Positions 1 to 11,412 of a DNA stretch of 64,000 nucleotides are shown here, one piece after another; position 1 is the stretch's first letter; each line of letters opens with the position of its first letter. The stretch covers positions 744,001 through 808,000 of the forward strand of contig CP054190.1 in assembly GCA_015709575.1 (NCBI GenBank). Direction: 5' to 3'. The position numbers and the translations under genes are program-made. The DNA comes from Planctomycetia bacterium. GTDB taxonomy: Bacteria > Planctomycetota > Phycisphaerae > UBA1845 > Fen-1342. Below the pieces are notes generated by a model. The model was not told the DNA's origin, made no database searches, and was given only the letters and a program-made list of their open reading frames with translations.

Positions 1-273
1 GACGGCGTCGTGACCAGCAACGACTATGCGCTGTTTCACTCGCAGGTGTTCCGCGGCGGCGTGCCGCGTGACCCGAACCTGATCGGCGACATGGATTGTG
101 ACGGTTACATTACCAACCTCGACATCAACCCCTTTACGCTGGCACTGGTCGATCCCGCCACCTACCTGATGCTCCATCCCGAGTGCCAACTGGAGCGGGC
201 GGATCTCGACGGCGACGGCACCATTCGCCTCTTCGACCTCGACCTGTTCGTGGACCTGCTGATCGCGCAGTAG
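1..273 (+). CDS. C-terminal end of a secreted protein with dockerin-like EF-hand repeats (partial)
   Basis: The reading frame is open from the first base and ends at 273, so only the last 90 residues are present and the body of the protein lies outside the window. Two EF-hand-like calcium loops are visible: GDMDCDGYITNLDINPF and, about 40 residues later, ADLDGDGTIRLFDLDLF. Between them sits a DPATYLMLHPEC segment with a conserved cysteine. The same paired-loop tail ends three other proteins in this window (15715-18483, 33524-34441, 34493-35437). Known: dockerin-type repeats bind calcium and mediate protein attachment. Inferred: this is the C-terminal sorting or anchoring module of an exported protein. 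Confidence 0.75.
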   Translation, partial: DGVVTSNDYALFHSQVFRGGVPRDPNLIGDMDCDGYITNLDINPFTLALVDPATYLMLHPECQLERADLDGDGTIRLFDLDLFVDLLIAQ

Positions 274-422
274 CGCGGCGTTTGGCGGACTCGCAGCACG
301 ACACTCGCTGATTTGCTCATCACTGCGGCATTTTGGACCGATGCCCCCGCGGGGGCTGCCGCGCCCGGATGACGCTGGGCGGCAGCGTTTGCGCGTATCC
401 CCGCGCGCCGCGGAGTGCGCTG

Positions 423-2381
423 ATGAACCGCCCGTTGAGCCTGTTTGTGTCCGGTACCCTCTGCGCGGCGATCCTGGCTGCGCTGACTACAGGCGGTTGC
501 CCCAATCAGCCGCAAACTGCTGGCGAGGTACTGGAAAGCCCGCTGGATGCAACGCAGTTCATCCAGGGGCCGCCGGGCGAGAAGGGCGACACCGGTCCGG
601 TCGGGCCAAAAGGCGACAAGGGCGACAAGGGCGATCCCGGCGCTCCGGGGTCGAACGGCGCGGCGGGTCCGACCGGCCCCGCCGGTCCACAGGGGTCTTC
701 CGGCTCCACTACGCCCGATGCGACGGCGCCCGCCGCGCCACAGCAGGTGCGTATCGCACGTGCCCCCGCCGGCCCGCCGCACTACGAAGTGCGCTGGTCG
801 CGCCCGACCAACGTGACGGTGGCGTATTTCGTGGTGTACGCCTCATTCGTCAGCCAACTCTCGCCGTCCGAGTCGGACATCATCGCTGTGGTTCCCGGTG
901 CGGCGACGAAGGCTCCCATCCAGCTGCACGCCGATAGTGGCGCACGCTTTGTGCGGGTGCGTGCGGTGAGCTATACCGGAGTGGCGGGAGCGCTGTCGGG
1001 CGAGCTGCCGCTGGATACGACCTCGCGCGTGGCGCTACGCGCGGATCGCAACACCGACGGGGTGGACGAGTTGTTCGCGCTGCCGATCGACAGCAGCGCG
1101 TCGCCGGCAGACCTGACGCCGTTTGGCAGCAACGCCGACGTCACGGCGTTCGCCTGGTCACCAAACGGCACGCACCTGGCGTTCATCGCCGACGGGCACA
1201 CGGACTCGGTGATGGAGCTGTATGTTGTCGATCCGACCGGTGCGGAGCCACCGAACCGCGTCAGCGGCGCGTTGCCGGGGCTGGCGGACGTCAGCGCGTT
1301 CGCATGGTCGCCCGACGGCAAACGCCTCGCCTATCTCGCGGATGCACACACCGACGGTCTCGGAGATCTGTACGTTGTAGGTGTTGACGGGGCGACAGCC
1401 CCTGTGCGGATTTCAACCGCTGCGAGCGGATCCACGAGCGGGCTGACGTCGCTGGCGTGGTCGCCGACGTCGGATGAGATCCTGGCGCGCGGCGATGTGG
1501 ACGTGCTGGGGCGGACCGCCCTGTACGTCTTCCGCGCCGATGGTTCCGCCAAGACGCGGCTCGACACGTTCACGACGTCCACCGGCACGGTCGCCTCGGC
1601 GGTGTGGTCGCCGACCGGGAAATTCGTTGGGTTTGTATCGACACCCGCATCCGGAACCCCCTATTCGCTCTATGTTGCGACGCCGGATGGCTCGATGGTG
1701 GAAGACGTCGGCGGATCCACGCCCAACACCAGCGGCATCTTCGGTTGGGAGTGGTCGCCGGATGGGGCACGACTGGCCTATCTCGGAGACCCTGACGGGT
1801 TGTTCCAGATCGAGGTCTTTGTCACAACGCCGACGGCCGGCGCAGAGCCATTCAAGGCCAGCGGAAATCTCACCAGCGGTGAGGCCGCGCTGCTGCTGGC
1901 CTGGTCACCCGATGGTAGGCAGCTCGCGTACGTCGCCGACGCAGAAGTGGACGGGGCGTACGACCTGTATGTCACGACGGCCGTGCCGGGGGCGGCGCCG
2001 ACCCGCCTCACCAGCGGTCTGACGACCGGGCAGGCGGTGGAGTCGTTCACCTGGTCGCCGGATTCGCGATGGATTGCCTTCATCGGCGACACGGCCACGC
2101 CGAGCACGTACGAGGCGTGGTACGTCCCGGCGGACGCGTCCGAGGCGCCGGGCCTGCTGAGCGGGTCGATGGTCAGCGGCGGCAATGCCGACGTCACGGC
2201 CGGCGCGGCATGGACAGCCGACAGTGCGCGGGTGCTTTTTCTCGCGGACCGCAGCACCGACGACGTCGTGGAGCTGTTCGCCACGGACATCGGCGCAAAC
2301 TCGGTTCCGCGGCGACTTGGCGGCGTCATGACCAGCGGCGGCGACGCGCAGCTGTTTCGGGCGGCTGCGCTGGGGCGATAG
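423..2381 (+). CDS. Exported collagen-like / FN3 / TolB-type beta-propeller protein, probable lipoprotein
   Basis: The ATG at 423 was chosen because it opens a signal sequence; the frame runs further upstream without another signal. The 652-residue product has a hydrophobic leader ending at GGC (Cys26), an imperfect lipobox. Residues 49-93 are fifteen Gly-X-Y triplets rich in GDK and GPP, which is collagen-like. A fibronectin-III-like segment follows at about 105-195. From about 200 to the end there are repeats of the pattern AWSPDGxxLAYxAD...ELYVV, typical of TolB/WD40-like propeller blades. A cell-surface or periplasmic binding role is inferred; no catalytic residues are evident. It precedes polA by 33 bases but is functionally unrelated. 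Confidence 0.75.
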   Translation: MNRPLSLFVSGTLCAAILAALTTGGCPNQPQTAGEVLESPLDATQFIQGPPGEKGDTGPVGPKGDKGDKGDPGAPGSNGAAGPTGPAGPQGSSGSTTPDATAPAAPQQVRIARAPAGPPHYEVRWSRPTNVTVAYFVVYASFVSQLSPSESDIIAVVPGAATKAPIQLHADSGARFVRVRAVSYTGVAGALSGELPLDTTSRVALRADRNTDGVDELFALPIDSSASPADLTPFGSNADVTAFAWSPNGTHLAFIADGHTDSVMELYVVDPTGAEPPNRVSGALPGLADVSAFAWSPDGKRLAYLADAHTDGLGDLYVVGVDGATAPVRISTAASGSTSGLTSLAWSPTSDEILARGDVDVLGRTALYVFRADGSAKTRLDTFTTSTGTVASAVWSPTGKFVGFVSTPASGTPYSLYVATPDGSMVEDVGGSTPNTSGIFGWEWSPDGARLAYLGDPDGLFQIEVFVTTPTAGAEPFKASGNLTSGEAALLLAWSPDGRQLAYVADAEVDGAYDLYVTTAVPGAAPTRLTSGLTTGQAVESFTWSPDSRWIAFIGDTATPSTYEAWYVPADASEAPGLLSGSMVSGGNADVTAGAAWTADSARVLFLADRSTDDVVELFATDIGANSVPRRLGGVMTSGGDAQLFRAAALGR

Positions 2382-2414
2382 ACCCCCGCGCGGGCGGGTG
2401 GGCGCGTCTGTACG

Positions 2415-5330
2415 ATGTCGCCCATGACCCGCTCGCTCTACATCATTGACGGTCACGCGCAGATCTACCGCGCCTATTTCGCCCCGTTTGGCAATCTCAG
2501 CTCGCCGACCGGCGAGCCGACCCGCGCCACGCACGTCTTCTATCAGATGCTCATCAATCTCGTGCGTGATCGGAAGCCCGATTACGTCGCGATGGTGCTG
2601 GACTCGGATGAGGACAAGCTCGAGCGCAAGCGGCTCTATCCGGCCTACAAGGAGCACCGCGACCCCGCTCCCGAGGACCTGCCGATCCAGTCCCGCCGCA
2701 TCGTGCAGATTCTCGAAGCGCTGCGGATGCGCACGTTGCGGCAGACCGGCCACGAGGCGGACGACATCATCGCGACGCTGTGTGCGCAGTTGACCGCCGC
2801 AGCGCCGGACCTGCACGTCTACATTGTCAGCCGCGACAAGGACCTGGAGCAGTTGTTGTCGGATCGGGTGTCGCTGTTTGATCCGCTGAAGAACGAGGTT
2901 ACCACGCCGGAGCGGCTGCTGGAGACCAAGGGCTGGACGCCCGAGCAGGCGGTCGAGGCGCAGACGCTGATGGGGGACTCGGTGGACAACGTGCCGGGCG
3001 TTCCCGGCATCGGACCCAAGACCGCCGCCAAGCTGATCCAGAAATACGGAACGGCCGATGCGGTGGTCGCGCATGCCGATGAGCTGACTCCCAAGCAGCG
3101 CGACGCGGTGCGGGCATTTGCCGCGCAATTGCCGATCACGCGGCAGTTGGTGACGCTGCGGCGCGACGTGCCGCTGCGTTTCGAGCTGGAGGATGCGCGC
3201 AGCGACCGCCTGGACTGGGACGCGGTCAAGCCGATTTTCACGCAGCTCGGGTTTCGGCGGCTGGTCGAGCAGGTTCCAGGGCGCGCAGTTGCGGCTGACG
3301 GCGGCGCTCCGCCGTCCACCGCCGCGGATGTGCCAGCGCCGCCGGTGGCGGCCATCGGTCCGCGCTCCGCCGACGCAGGCCGCACCGTGCCGTCGAGCGT
3401 GGACGCGGATGAGTCGGATTCGGACGTTTCGGGTGATCAGGCAGGTGCGGAGTTCATGGCCGCGGCCGTCGCGGCCAAGGATCCCCGTGCGGTCGAAAAG
3501 GCCGACGCGGCGCTGCGCGAGCCGTCGCGCACGATGTGGAAGCTCATTGCGAATCTGGAGGATCTTGACGCCCTAGTGCGCGAAATGGCGGATTGCAGCG
3601 AGTTCTGCGTCGATACGGAAACGACGTCGGTCAACCCGATCGACGCCGAGCTGGTCGGGATCGCGCTGTCGTGGCGCGTCGGCAGCGGCTGCTACATCCC
3701 GATCCTCACGTCGTTCGGCACACCGCTGGCGATCGAGGAGGTCCGGCCGCGGCTTGGGCCGCTGCTGGCCGACGCGCGGATTCGAAAGATCGGGCACCAC
3801 CTCAAGTATGACCTGCTGGTGTTGGAACAGGCCGGGCTGGAGGTGCGCGGCCCGCTCTTCGACTCGATGATCGCCGCGTTCCTGTGCGACCCGCTGCGCA
3901 ACTCGTTCGGCCTGGATTCGCTGGCGCGGGTGGTGCTGGATCACGAGATGATTCCGATCACCGACCTGATCGGAAAAGGGCGCGACCAGCTGCGGATGGA
4001 CCAGGTGCAGGTGGAGCACGTCGCGGAGTATGCGGCCGAGGACGCGGATTTCACGCTGCGCCTGGCGCGGCATTACGAGCCGCGGCTGGAGCGCGAGCAG
4101 GTGCAGCGGCTGTTTCATGAAGTCGAGATGCCGCTGATGCACGTGCTGGCGCGGATGGAAGAGGCCGGCATCTCGCTGGACGCGGAATTCCTGCGGGTGC
4201 TGAGCGGGCGGATGGCGGCCCGCGCGGACGAGCTGGTGACGCAGATTCACGCGCTGGCGGGCGTGCAGTTCAATGTGGATTCGCCGAAGCAGTTGGGCGA
4301 GGTGCTGTTCGACAAGCTCGGATTCCGCGTGGTGAAGCGCACCCGCACCACCCGCAGCACCGACGCGGAGGTGCTTGAGACGCTGGCCGCCGAGGGCGAC
4401 AACCCGCTGCCGGCGCTGCTGCTGGAGTATCGCGAGCTGCAAAAGCTGCGGGGGACGTATGTGGACGCGCTGCCGGCGGCGCGCAGCGCGCGCACCGGCC
4501 GCGTGCACACCAGCTTTCACCAGACGGGCGCGGTGACGGGGCGGTTGTCGAGCAGCGAGCCGAACCTGCAGAACATCCCGATCCGCACGGAGCTGGGGCG
4601 CGAGATCCGCCGGGCGTTCGTGCCGCGCTCGCGCGAAGAGCTGCTGATCGTCGCGGATTACTCGCAGATCGAGCTGCGCGTGCTGGCGCACTTCTCCGAG
4701 GACGAGCAGTTGATCGCGGCCTTCGCGCAGGACGCGGACATTCACATCTTTGTCGCGGCGCAGGTGAACAACGTGCCGATCGAGCGGGTGACGAAGGAGA
4801 TGCGCAGCCGCGCCAAGGCGGTGAACTTCGGCATCATCTACGGGCAGACGGCCTTCGGCCTGGCGCGCGGCACGGGCATGTCACGGCCTGAGGCGCAGCG
4901 ATTCATCGACGACTATTTCGCCCGCTATCCGCGCGTGCGCGGCTTCATGGATCGCATCATCGCCGACGCGCGCCGCGACGGCGGCGTGCGCACCATCCTG
5001 GGGCGCTGGCGGCCGATCTGGGACATTGAATCTCGCAACGCCGCCGCGCGGGCGCAGGCCGAGCGCCTGGCCGTCAACACCGTCATGCAGGGCAGCGCGG
5101 CGGACCTGATCAAGGTCGCGATGGTGCGCTTGCAGGCGCGGATCGAGCAGGAGCGGCTGCCGCTGCGCCTGCTGCTGCAGGTTCATGACGAGCTGGTGTG
5201 CGAAGGGGCGCGTTCCCGCGCGGAGGAGCTTTCGGGCGTGGTGCGCGAGGTCATGAGCGGGGCGATGGCGCTGCGCGTTCCGCTGAAGGTGGATGTGGCC
5301 TGCGGAGAGAACTGGCTCGAGAGCAAGTAG
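2415..5330 (+). CDS. polA: DNA polymerase I
   Basis: Template-directed DNA synthesis for repair and Okazaki-fragment processing in the cytoplasm. The 971-residue length fits a three-domain PolA. Residues 1-290 are the 5'-3' flap exonuclease ([16 protein letters not shown] start, [13 protein letters not shown] helix-hairpin-helix). A low-complexity Ala/Pro/Asp linker lies at about 290-360. Residues 385-575 are a proofreading 3'-5' exonuclease that looks active: D400 and E402 in DTET, then GHHLKYD and YAAEDAD. Residues 600-971 are the polymerase with motif A DYSQIELR (D748), the O-helix [14 protein letters not shown] (R797, K801, F805) and motif C VHDE (H924, D925). A second ATG lies at 2424. 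Phe at the O-helix position is the usual residue that discriminates against dideoxynucleotides. Confidence 0.97.
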   Translation: MSPMTRSLYIIDGHAQIYRAYFAPFGNLSSPTGEPTRATHVFYQMLINLVRDRKPDYVAMVLDSDEDKLERKRLYPAYKEHRDPAPEDLPIQSRRIVQILEALRMRTLRQTGHEADDIIATLCAQLTAAAPDLHVYIVSRDKDLEQLLSDRVSLFDPLKNEVTTPERLLETKGWTPEQAVEAQTLMGDSVDNVPGVPGIGPKTAAKLIQKYGTADAVVAHADELTPKQRDAVRAFAAQLPITRQLVTLRRDVPLRFELEDARSDRLDWDAVKPIFTQLGFRRLVEQVPGRAVAADGGAPPSTAADVPAPPVAAIGPRSADAGRTVPSSVDADESDSDVSGDQAGAEFMAAAVAAKDPRAVEKADAALREPSRTMWKLIANLEDLDALVREMADCSEFCVDTETTSVNPIDAELVGIALSWRVGSGCYIPILTSFGTPLAIEEVRPRLGPLLADARIRKIGHHLKYDLLVLEQAGLEVRGPLFDSMIAAFLCDPLRNSFGLDSLARVVLDHEMIPITDLIGKGRDQLRMDQVQVEHVAEYAAEDADFTLRLARHYEPRLEREQVQRLFHEVEMPLMHVLARMEEAGISLDAEFLRVLSGRMAARADELVTQIHALAGVQFNVDSPKQLGEVLFDKLGFRVVKRTRTTRSTDAEVLETLAAEGDNPLPALLLEYRELQKLRGTYVDALPAARSARTGRVHTSFHQTGAVTGRLSSSEPNLQNIPIRTELGREIRRAFVPRSREELLIVADYSQIELRVLAHFSEDEQLIAAFAQDADIHIFVAAQVNNVPIERVTKEMRSRAKAVNFGIIYGQTAFGLARGTGMSRPEAQRFIDDYFARYPRVRGFMDRIIADARRDGGVRTILGRWRPIWDIESRNAAARAQAERLAVNTVMQGSAADLIKVAMVRLQARIEQERLPLRLLLQVHDELVCEGARSRAEELSGVVREVMSGAMALRVPLKVDVACGENWLESK

Positions 5331-5728
5331 CGGGCGCTGCCGCGACAGGGCGTGCGGCGACGCCGATTCGCGTGTTTTCGCCTGAGTTTGTGCCAGTTAG
5401 TGCAACTCGCGAGTTGTCAATACCGATTGCAGACAACTGGTTATTGGACCATGACAGTTTATGCGACAAGCGTGCATCATTCATCGTGCGGTTCTTGCGG
5501 GTTTGCCGCGAGCGTCGTACATTTCGTTCCCGCCTGAACCAGAGCCCGTCGCGCCGCGTACGGACCGCAGAACCGCCGTTCAGCCGCAGCGCACGCAGCG
5601 CCGATAGCAGAGTCGCGAGTGCGCGCCCAAGCCGGCGGCGCTTGTCGAATTCCGTCCCCGTTGCGGGTGTTCCGCGGCGCGGCGCGTCGGAGTGCGGGGT
5701 CGGGGCTTCAGCAGGAGAGGCGCAGGAA
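5331..5728. other. Intergenic region between polA and the glutamine synthetase gene
   Basis: About 400 bases without a credible gene. The glutamine synthetase frame runs through it, but the translation there is Arg/Ser-rich and unlike the family. It contains a locally AT-richer patch at about 5390-5470 with the palindrome described separately. No confident -35/-10 pair was found. It probably carries the promoter and regulation of the downstream gene. Confidence 0.5.
5403..5416. promoter_or_regulatory. Perfect 14-bp palindrome upstream of glutamine synthetase
   Basis: CAACTCGCGAGTTG is its own reverse complement. It sits in the AT-richer part of the leader, about 310 bases before the start codon. 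A TTGTCA hexamer overlaps its right edge (5414-5419). A dimeric regulator site is a plausible but unproven reading. Confidence 0.35.
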
Positions 5729-7936
5729 ATGCCAGCCACACACAATGCCGGACGCATTGCCGGACTGTTCACCAACGGCTCGTCGCGGCCCCCGGAGAGC
5801 CCCATGGAGCCGCACGCGACGCAACACCCGGCCTCGGACATTTTTGCCAAGGCCGTTTTCAGCGGCGAGACGATGCGCAAGCGTCTGCCGGAGAATGTGT
5901 ACCGCGCGTTGCAGAAGACCGCCCGTGAGGGCAAGCCGCTGGACTCAGCGGTGGCGAACACGGTTGCGGAGGCGATGAAGGAGTGGGCGCTGACGCACGG
6001 CGCGACGCACTTTTGCCACTGGTTCCAGCCGCTGACAGGCTCGACTGCCGAGAAGCACGACGCGTTTCTGGAGGTGGATGAGTCCGGCAACGCGATTGAG
6101 AAACTCAGCGGCGATCAGTTGATCGCCGGCGAGCCGGACGCCAGCTCGTTCCCTTCGGGCGGCATTCGCGACACGTACGAGGCCCGCGGCTACACCGCCT
6201 GGGATGCGACCAGCCCGGCCTTTGTGCTCAAGACCCGCTACGGCGCGACGCTGTGCATCCCGACGGCGTTCGTGTCGTGGACCGGGGAAGCGCTGGACAA
6301 GAAGACGCCGCTGCTCCGTTCGATCCAGGCGGTCAGCGAGCAGGCGATGCGCGTGCTGCGGATCTTCGGCACCGACCGCGGCGTGTCGCGCGTGCAGGCG
6401 ACGCTCGGCTGTGAGCAGGAGTATTTCCTGATCGATCGCAAGCACTTCGAGCGCCGCGAGGACATTCGCCTGTGCGGCCGCACGCTGCTCGGCGCCTTCG
6501 CCCCGAAGGGGCAGCAGTTGCATGACCATTACTTCGGGGCGATCCCGGAGCGGGTGGTCGGCTTCATGACGCAGGTCGAGAGGCGGCTGTTCGAGCTGGG
6601 CGTGCCGGTGCGCACGCGGCACAACGAGGTCGCGCCGGGGCAGTACGAGATCGCGCCGACGTTCGAGAACGCGAACGTCGCCGCCGATCACCAGATGCTG
6701 ACGATGCACGTGCTCAAGAGCGTCGCCGAGCAGTTCGGCTTCTACTGCCTGCTGCACGAGAAGCCCTTCGCCGGCATCAACGGCTCGGGCAAGCACAACA
6801 ACTGGTCGCTCGCGACGGACACGGGCGTGAACCTGCTCAATCCGCGCGACGAGACCCATACCAACATGCAGTTCCTGGTGTTCCTGACGGCGGTCATCCG
6901 CGCCATCGACCTCAACGCCGACCTGCTGCGCGCGTCGATCGCCAGCGCGGCGAATGATCACCGCCTGGGCGCCAACGAAGCGCCGCCGGCGATCATTTCG
7001 ATTTATCTGGGCGAGATGCTCAGCGACATCCTCGATCAGCTCGCCCGCGGCACGCCGCGCAGTACGAAGAAGGGCGGCACGCTGCACCTGGGGGCGCACA
7101 CGCTGCCGCAGATTCCGCGGCACAGCGGTGATCGCAACCGCACCAGCCCGTTCGCCTTCACCGGCAACAAGTTTGAGTTCCGGGCGGTCGGCAGCAGTCA
7201 GTCGGTCGCCTGGCCCAACACAGTGCTCAACACGATCATCGCCGAGTCGCTGGACTTCATGGCCACGCAGCTGGAGGCGCGGCTCGGACGCAAGTACAAC
7301 GAAAAGAAGCTCGAGCAGGTGGTCCGCAAGCTGTTGCAGGAGAGCGTCAAGAAGCACCGCCGCATCGTCTTTGACGGCGACAACTACTCCCGCGCCTGGC
7401 ACGCCGAGGCCGAGAAGCGCGGTCTGCCGCACCTGCGCACGACGCCGGACGCGATCCCGGTGTTGAACCAGAAGAAGGCGCAGCAGCTCTTCGCCAAGTA
7501 CGACGTGCTCACTCCGCGCGAGCTCAAGGCCCGCGTGGACGTGCTCACCGAGCAGTACAACACGATCCTGGCGATCGAGGCTCGCACGCTCACGGCGATG
7601 CTGCGACAGCACGTCATGCCGGCCGCGGTGCGCTACCAGTCCGAGCTGGCGCAGGCCGTCAGCGCCACCAAGTCCGCCGGCGTGCCGGTCGCGCACGCAC
7701 AGCGGCAGCTCTCAGACCTGGTCGGGCGGATCGAGGAGCTGTCGGCCGCGATCGGCGAGGTGGAACGGGCCGAGGCCCATTCCGACGCGGACGCGGAAAA
7801 GCACGCCCAGTGGATCCGCGATCGGCTGGTGCCCGCGATGCAGCGGGCGCGGGCCGCCTCGGACTCGCTGGAACTGGTCTGCCCGGCGGACTTGTGGACG
7901 CTGCCGACGTATTCGGAGATGCTCTTCATTCGCTGA
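5729..7936 (+). CDS. glnN: Glutamine synthetase type III
   Basis: ATP-dependent condensation of glutamate and ammonia to glutamine in the cytoplasm. The ATG at 5729 has AGGAGAGG eight bases upstream; the longer frame from 5198 has no family similarity. The 735-residue length fits the large GSIII family (about 700-730) and is far from GSI (about 470). The family signature [10 protein letters not shown] is at residues 351-360. Other recognisable blocks are FKAVFSG-like [11 protein letters not shown] near the N-terminus, [10 protein letters not shown] in the catalytic barrel, [14 protein letters not shown], and [16 protein letters not shown]. The last 150 residues are helical. Monocistronic by spacing, followed by a strong hairpin at 7996-8031. 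Confidence 0.95.
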   Translation: MPATHNAGRIAGLFTNGSSRPPESPMEPHATQHPASDIFAKAVFSGETMRKRLPENVYRALQKTAREGKPLDSAVANTVAEAMKEWALTHGATHFCHWFQPLTGSTAEKHDAFLEVDESGNAIEKLSGDQLIAGEPDASSFPSGGIRDTYEARGYTAWDATSPAFVLKTRYGATLCIPTAFVSWTGEALDKKTPLLRSIQAVSEQAMRVLRIFGTDRGVSRVQATLGCEQEYFLIDRKHFERREDIRLCGRTLLGAFAPKGQQLHDHYFGAIPERVVGFMTQVERRLFELGVPVRTRHNEVAPGQYEIAPTFENANVAADHQMLTMHVLKSVAEQFGFYCLLHEKPFAGINGSGKHNNWSLATDTGVNLLNPRDETHTNMQFLVFLTAVIRAIDLNADLLRASIASAANDHRLGANEAPPAIISIYLGEMLSDILDQLARGTPRSTKKGGTLHLGAHTLPQIPRHSGDRNRTSPFAFTGNKFEFRAVGSSQSVAWPNTVLNTIIAESLDFMATQLEARLGRKYNEKKLEQVVRKLLQESVKKHRRIVFDGDNYSRAWHAEAEKRGLPHLRTTPDAIPVLNQKKAQQLFAKYDVLTPRELKARVDVLTEQYNTILAIEARTLTAMLRQHVMPAAVRYQSELAQAVSATKSAGVPVAHAQRQLSDLVGRIEELSAAIGEVERAEAHSDADAEKHAQWIRDRLVPAMQRARAASDSLELVCPADLWTLPTYSEMLFIR

Positions 7937-7995
7937 TGCGGGCACGCGCGATTCCGTGTGACGTTCGTCCGCACGGACCGCGACTGGGATTGAAT

Positions 7996-8031
7996 CCGGG
8001 AGCACCGTCGGGTTGTCGGCGGTGCTCCCGG
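7996..8031 (+). terminator. Terminator-like hairpin after glutamine synthetase
   Basis: CCGGGAGCACCG (7996-8007) pairs perfectly with CGGTGCTCCCGG (8020-8031) around a 12-base loop. The stem starts 60 bases after the stop codon. There is no T-tract after it, so termination could be Rho-assisted, or the hairpin may simply protect the 3' end. Confidence 0.5.
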
Positions 8032-8166
8032 CGTTACCATCGGGCTCAACTCTCCTTAGCCGAGGCGCGGCGCGCCCGGGTCGGCGAACCGTCCGGCAGG
8101 GGGCTTGTGCGAGCGCGGTAGCGCTTCGGCCGTCACTAGCAGGCTGTAGGTCGCGAGGTGATCGTC

Positions 8167-8604
8167 ATGTCGGTTGAGGATGTCGTCAGTCGCAGCGCAC
8201 CGGAGCCGGTCGGGGCCTATCCGCACGCCAAGCGCGTCGGCAACCTGCTGTTTCTCTCCGGCGTCGGCCCGCGGCAGCGTGGCAGTGCGCAGATTCCCGG
8301 TGTCACGCTGGACGCGGCAGGAAACATCGTTTCGCATGACATTGAGGCGCAGTGTCGGAGCGTGTTCGAGAATGTCCGCACCGTGCTGGAGGACGCCGGC
8401 GCGAATTGGAGCTGCATCGTGGACGTCACGGTGTTTCTGACGGACATGCGCCGCGACTTTCCCACGTACAACCGGCTTTACGCGGAGTACTTTGCCGGGC
8501 CGGGAAAGCCCAACCCGACGCGCACAACGATCGAGATTTCACGTCTGCCGACGCCGATCGCAATCGAGCTGAAGGTCATCGCTGTCATGCCGGAGAAGCG
8601 CTGA
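8167..8604 (+). CDS. RidA family deaminase (2-aminomuconate deaminase-like)
   Basis: The product is 145 residues from ATG 8167; a GTG three codons earlier is an alternative start. The YjgF/YER057c/UK114 fold is recognised from FLSGVGPRQRG, the DIEAQCRSVFENVRTVLEDAGA helix segment, VDVTVFLTDMRRDF, YAEYF and PTRTTIEISRLP, with the family arginine in PTRTT. The extended IPGVTLDAAGNIV loop and the overall pattern resemble the RidA subgroup that includes 2-aminomuconate deaminase rather than the 125-residue housekeeping RidA. No tryptophan-catabolism genes lie nearby, so the substrate is open: it may act on reactive enamines or imines. Stand-alone between two unrelated genes. Confidence 0.85.
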   Translation: MSVEDVVSRSAPEPVGAYPHAKRVGNLLFLSGVGPRQRGSAQIPGVTLDAAGNIVSHDIEAQCRSVFENVRTVLEDAGANWSCIVDVTVFLTDMRRDFPTYNRLYAEYFAGPGKPNPTRTTIEISRLPTPIAIELKVIAVMPEKR

Positions 8605-8744
8605 CGGGCGATCGGGTCACGGTCGGATACTGCCTTCCGTCGTCGCGGTGGGCCGGGCCGGCTCGGGCGCCCCGCCACGGGCTCCGTCTGCGCGGTGTCC
8701 ATTTTTCGCCGCTGACGCAGGCCGGGACGGCGGCCGCGTCGCGG

Positions 8745-10571
<1,827 letters not shown>

Positions 10572-10625
10572 GTGTCAGCGCCTCTTTCAGCCGAACGGCC
10601 GCGAATGGAGCCCCGATAACCGGTG

Positions 10626-10631
10626 ATTATA
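10626..10631 (-). promoter_or_regulatory. Putative -10 element of glmS
   Basis: A perfect TATAAT on the minus strand lies 55 bases upstream of the glmS start codon. No good -35 hexamer is found at 16-18 bases, so this could be an activator-dependent promoter or a chance match. Its position in a divergent spacer supports a real promoter. Confidence 0.45.
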
Positions 10632-10784
10632 GCGACACCGCAGTCTCGCTACGTTCGTATCGCGTCAATGTTCGTCCGGCTGAACAAAACCAGCCGCCGG
10701 CTGCCGCCGAATTGCACACTTCAGGAGAGCGACGGGCCGCGCGGGTGCGGTCCGATATCTGAGTTGGATTTCGGAGCCCCGGGG

Positions 10785-11120
10785 ATGGACGCCGCCAATC
10801 TGCCCGAATCGTTGCAATCTCAATTGCTGATCAGCGACGGCGAGCTGCGCGACGTAGTGGAGGAATTCGTGCGCGGCCTCGACGGGCGGTTGGCCGAGCT
10901 GCGGGCGGCCTACGACCGCCTCGATTTTCAGCAGCTCGCGGCGCTTGCCCATCGGCTCAAGGGGGCGGGCGGGTCGTATGGCTACCCGGCCCTGTCGAAC
11001 GTCGCGGCGAGCATGGAGGAGCGATTCCGGCGCTTCGCCGCGGAGGATTTTGACGGGCAGCTCGCGGCCCTGGAGCGCCTGGCCGAGGCGGCCCGCAACG
11101 GGTTGTCGGCAAAGTCCTGA
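10785..11120 (+). CDS. Small histidine phosphotransfer (Hpt) domain protein
   Basis: A 111-residue single-domain protein. The start at 10785 has GGAG eight bases upstream. The Hpt signature ALAHRLKGAGGSYGYP contains the likely phosphorylated His56; the rest is predicted helical bundle (EEFVRGLDGRLAELRAAYDRLDFQQ before, SMEERFRRF and QLAALERLAEAA after). Known: Hpt proteins shuttle phosphate between hybrid kinases and response regulators. No kinase or regulator gene is adjacent, so the partners must be elsewhere. Confidence 0.85.
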   Translation: MDAANLPESLQSQLLISDGELRDVVEEFVRGLDGRLAELRAAYDRLDFQQLAALAHRLKGAGGSYGYPALSNVAASMEERFRRFAAEDFDGQLAALERLAEAARNGLSAKS

Positions 11121-11232
11121 TCGCCCGCGCACACGCGACGGATACAATCACTCACGACGACCGGCAGCGGCGGCGCGGGGCGCGGCGCTCGGATGTGCCG
11201 GCGGATGGTGTCGTCCGAGGCGGGTTGCGCGG

Positions 11233-11412
11233 ATGGATGCACTTCCACACGATGATGAGCGGCTGCACCCGTTGCTGCGCACAAACGTGGAGCCGCAGGC
11301 GGGTGTGCTGCGCCTGCCGCCGTCGGATATCGAGCGGCTGGCGGCGCTGAAGTCCGTGATCCAGGAATCCATGTCCGATCACCGCGACGCCATTCACGGG
11401 CTATCCGCGTGA
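11233..11412 (+). CDS. Small protein coupled to a Doc-type toxin, candidate antitoxin
   Basis: The 59-residue frame from ATG 11233 has a purine-rich GAGGCGGG stretch upstream. Its stop overlaps the next gene's GTG start by four bases (GTGA), the arrangement typical of toxin-antitoxin pairs. The sequence is acidic in its N-terminal half, contains LRLPPSDIERLAALKSVIQ and has no clear Phd, AbrB or ribbon-helix-helix signature that I can recognise. The antitoxin role is inferred only from position and coupling. It could instead be a truncated DNA-binding antitoxin. Confidence 0.55.
   Translation: MDALPHDDERLHPLLRTNVEPQAGVLRLPPSDIERLAALKSVIQESMSDHRDAIHGLSA

Noticed and set aside
3573..4745. A 390-residue antisense frame opposite polA
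   Set aside because: Composition bias (Arg/Gln/His) and no motif; the plus strand codes for an intact polymerase.
5945..7696. A 583-residue antisense frame opposite glutamine synthetase
   Set aside because: Arg/Val/Ala/Gln-rich shadow of a GC-rich gene with a strong family match on the other strand.
10572..10784. glmS ribozyme
   Set aside because: The predicted leader of glmS is only about 50 bases, too short for the ribozyme, and no core sequence is seen.
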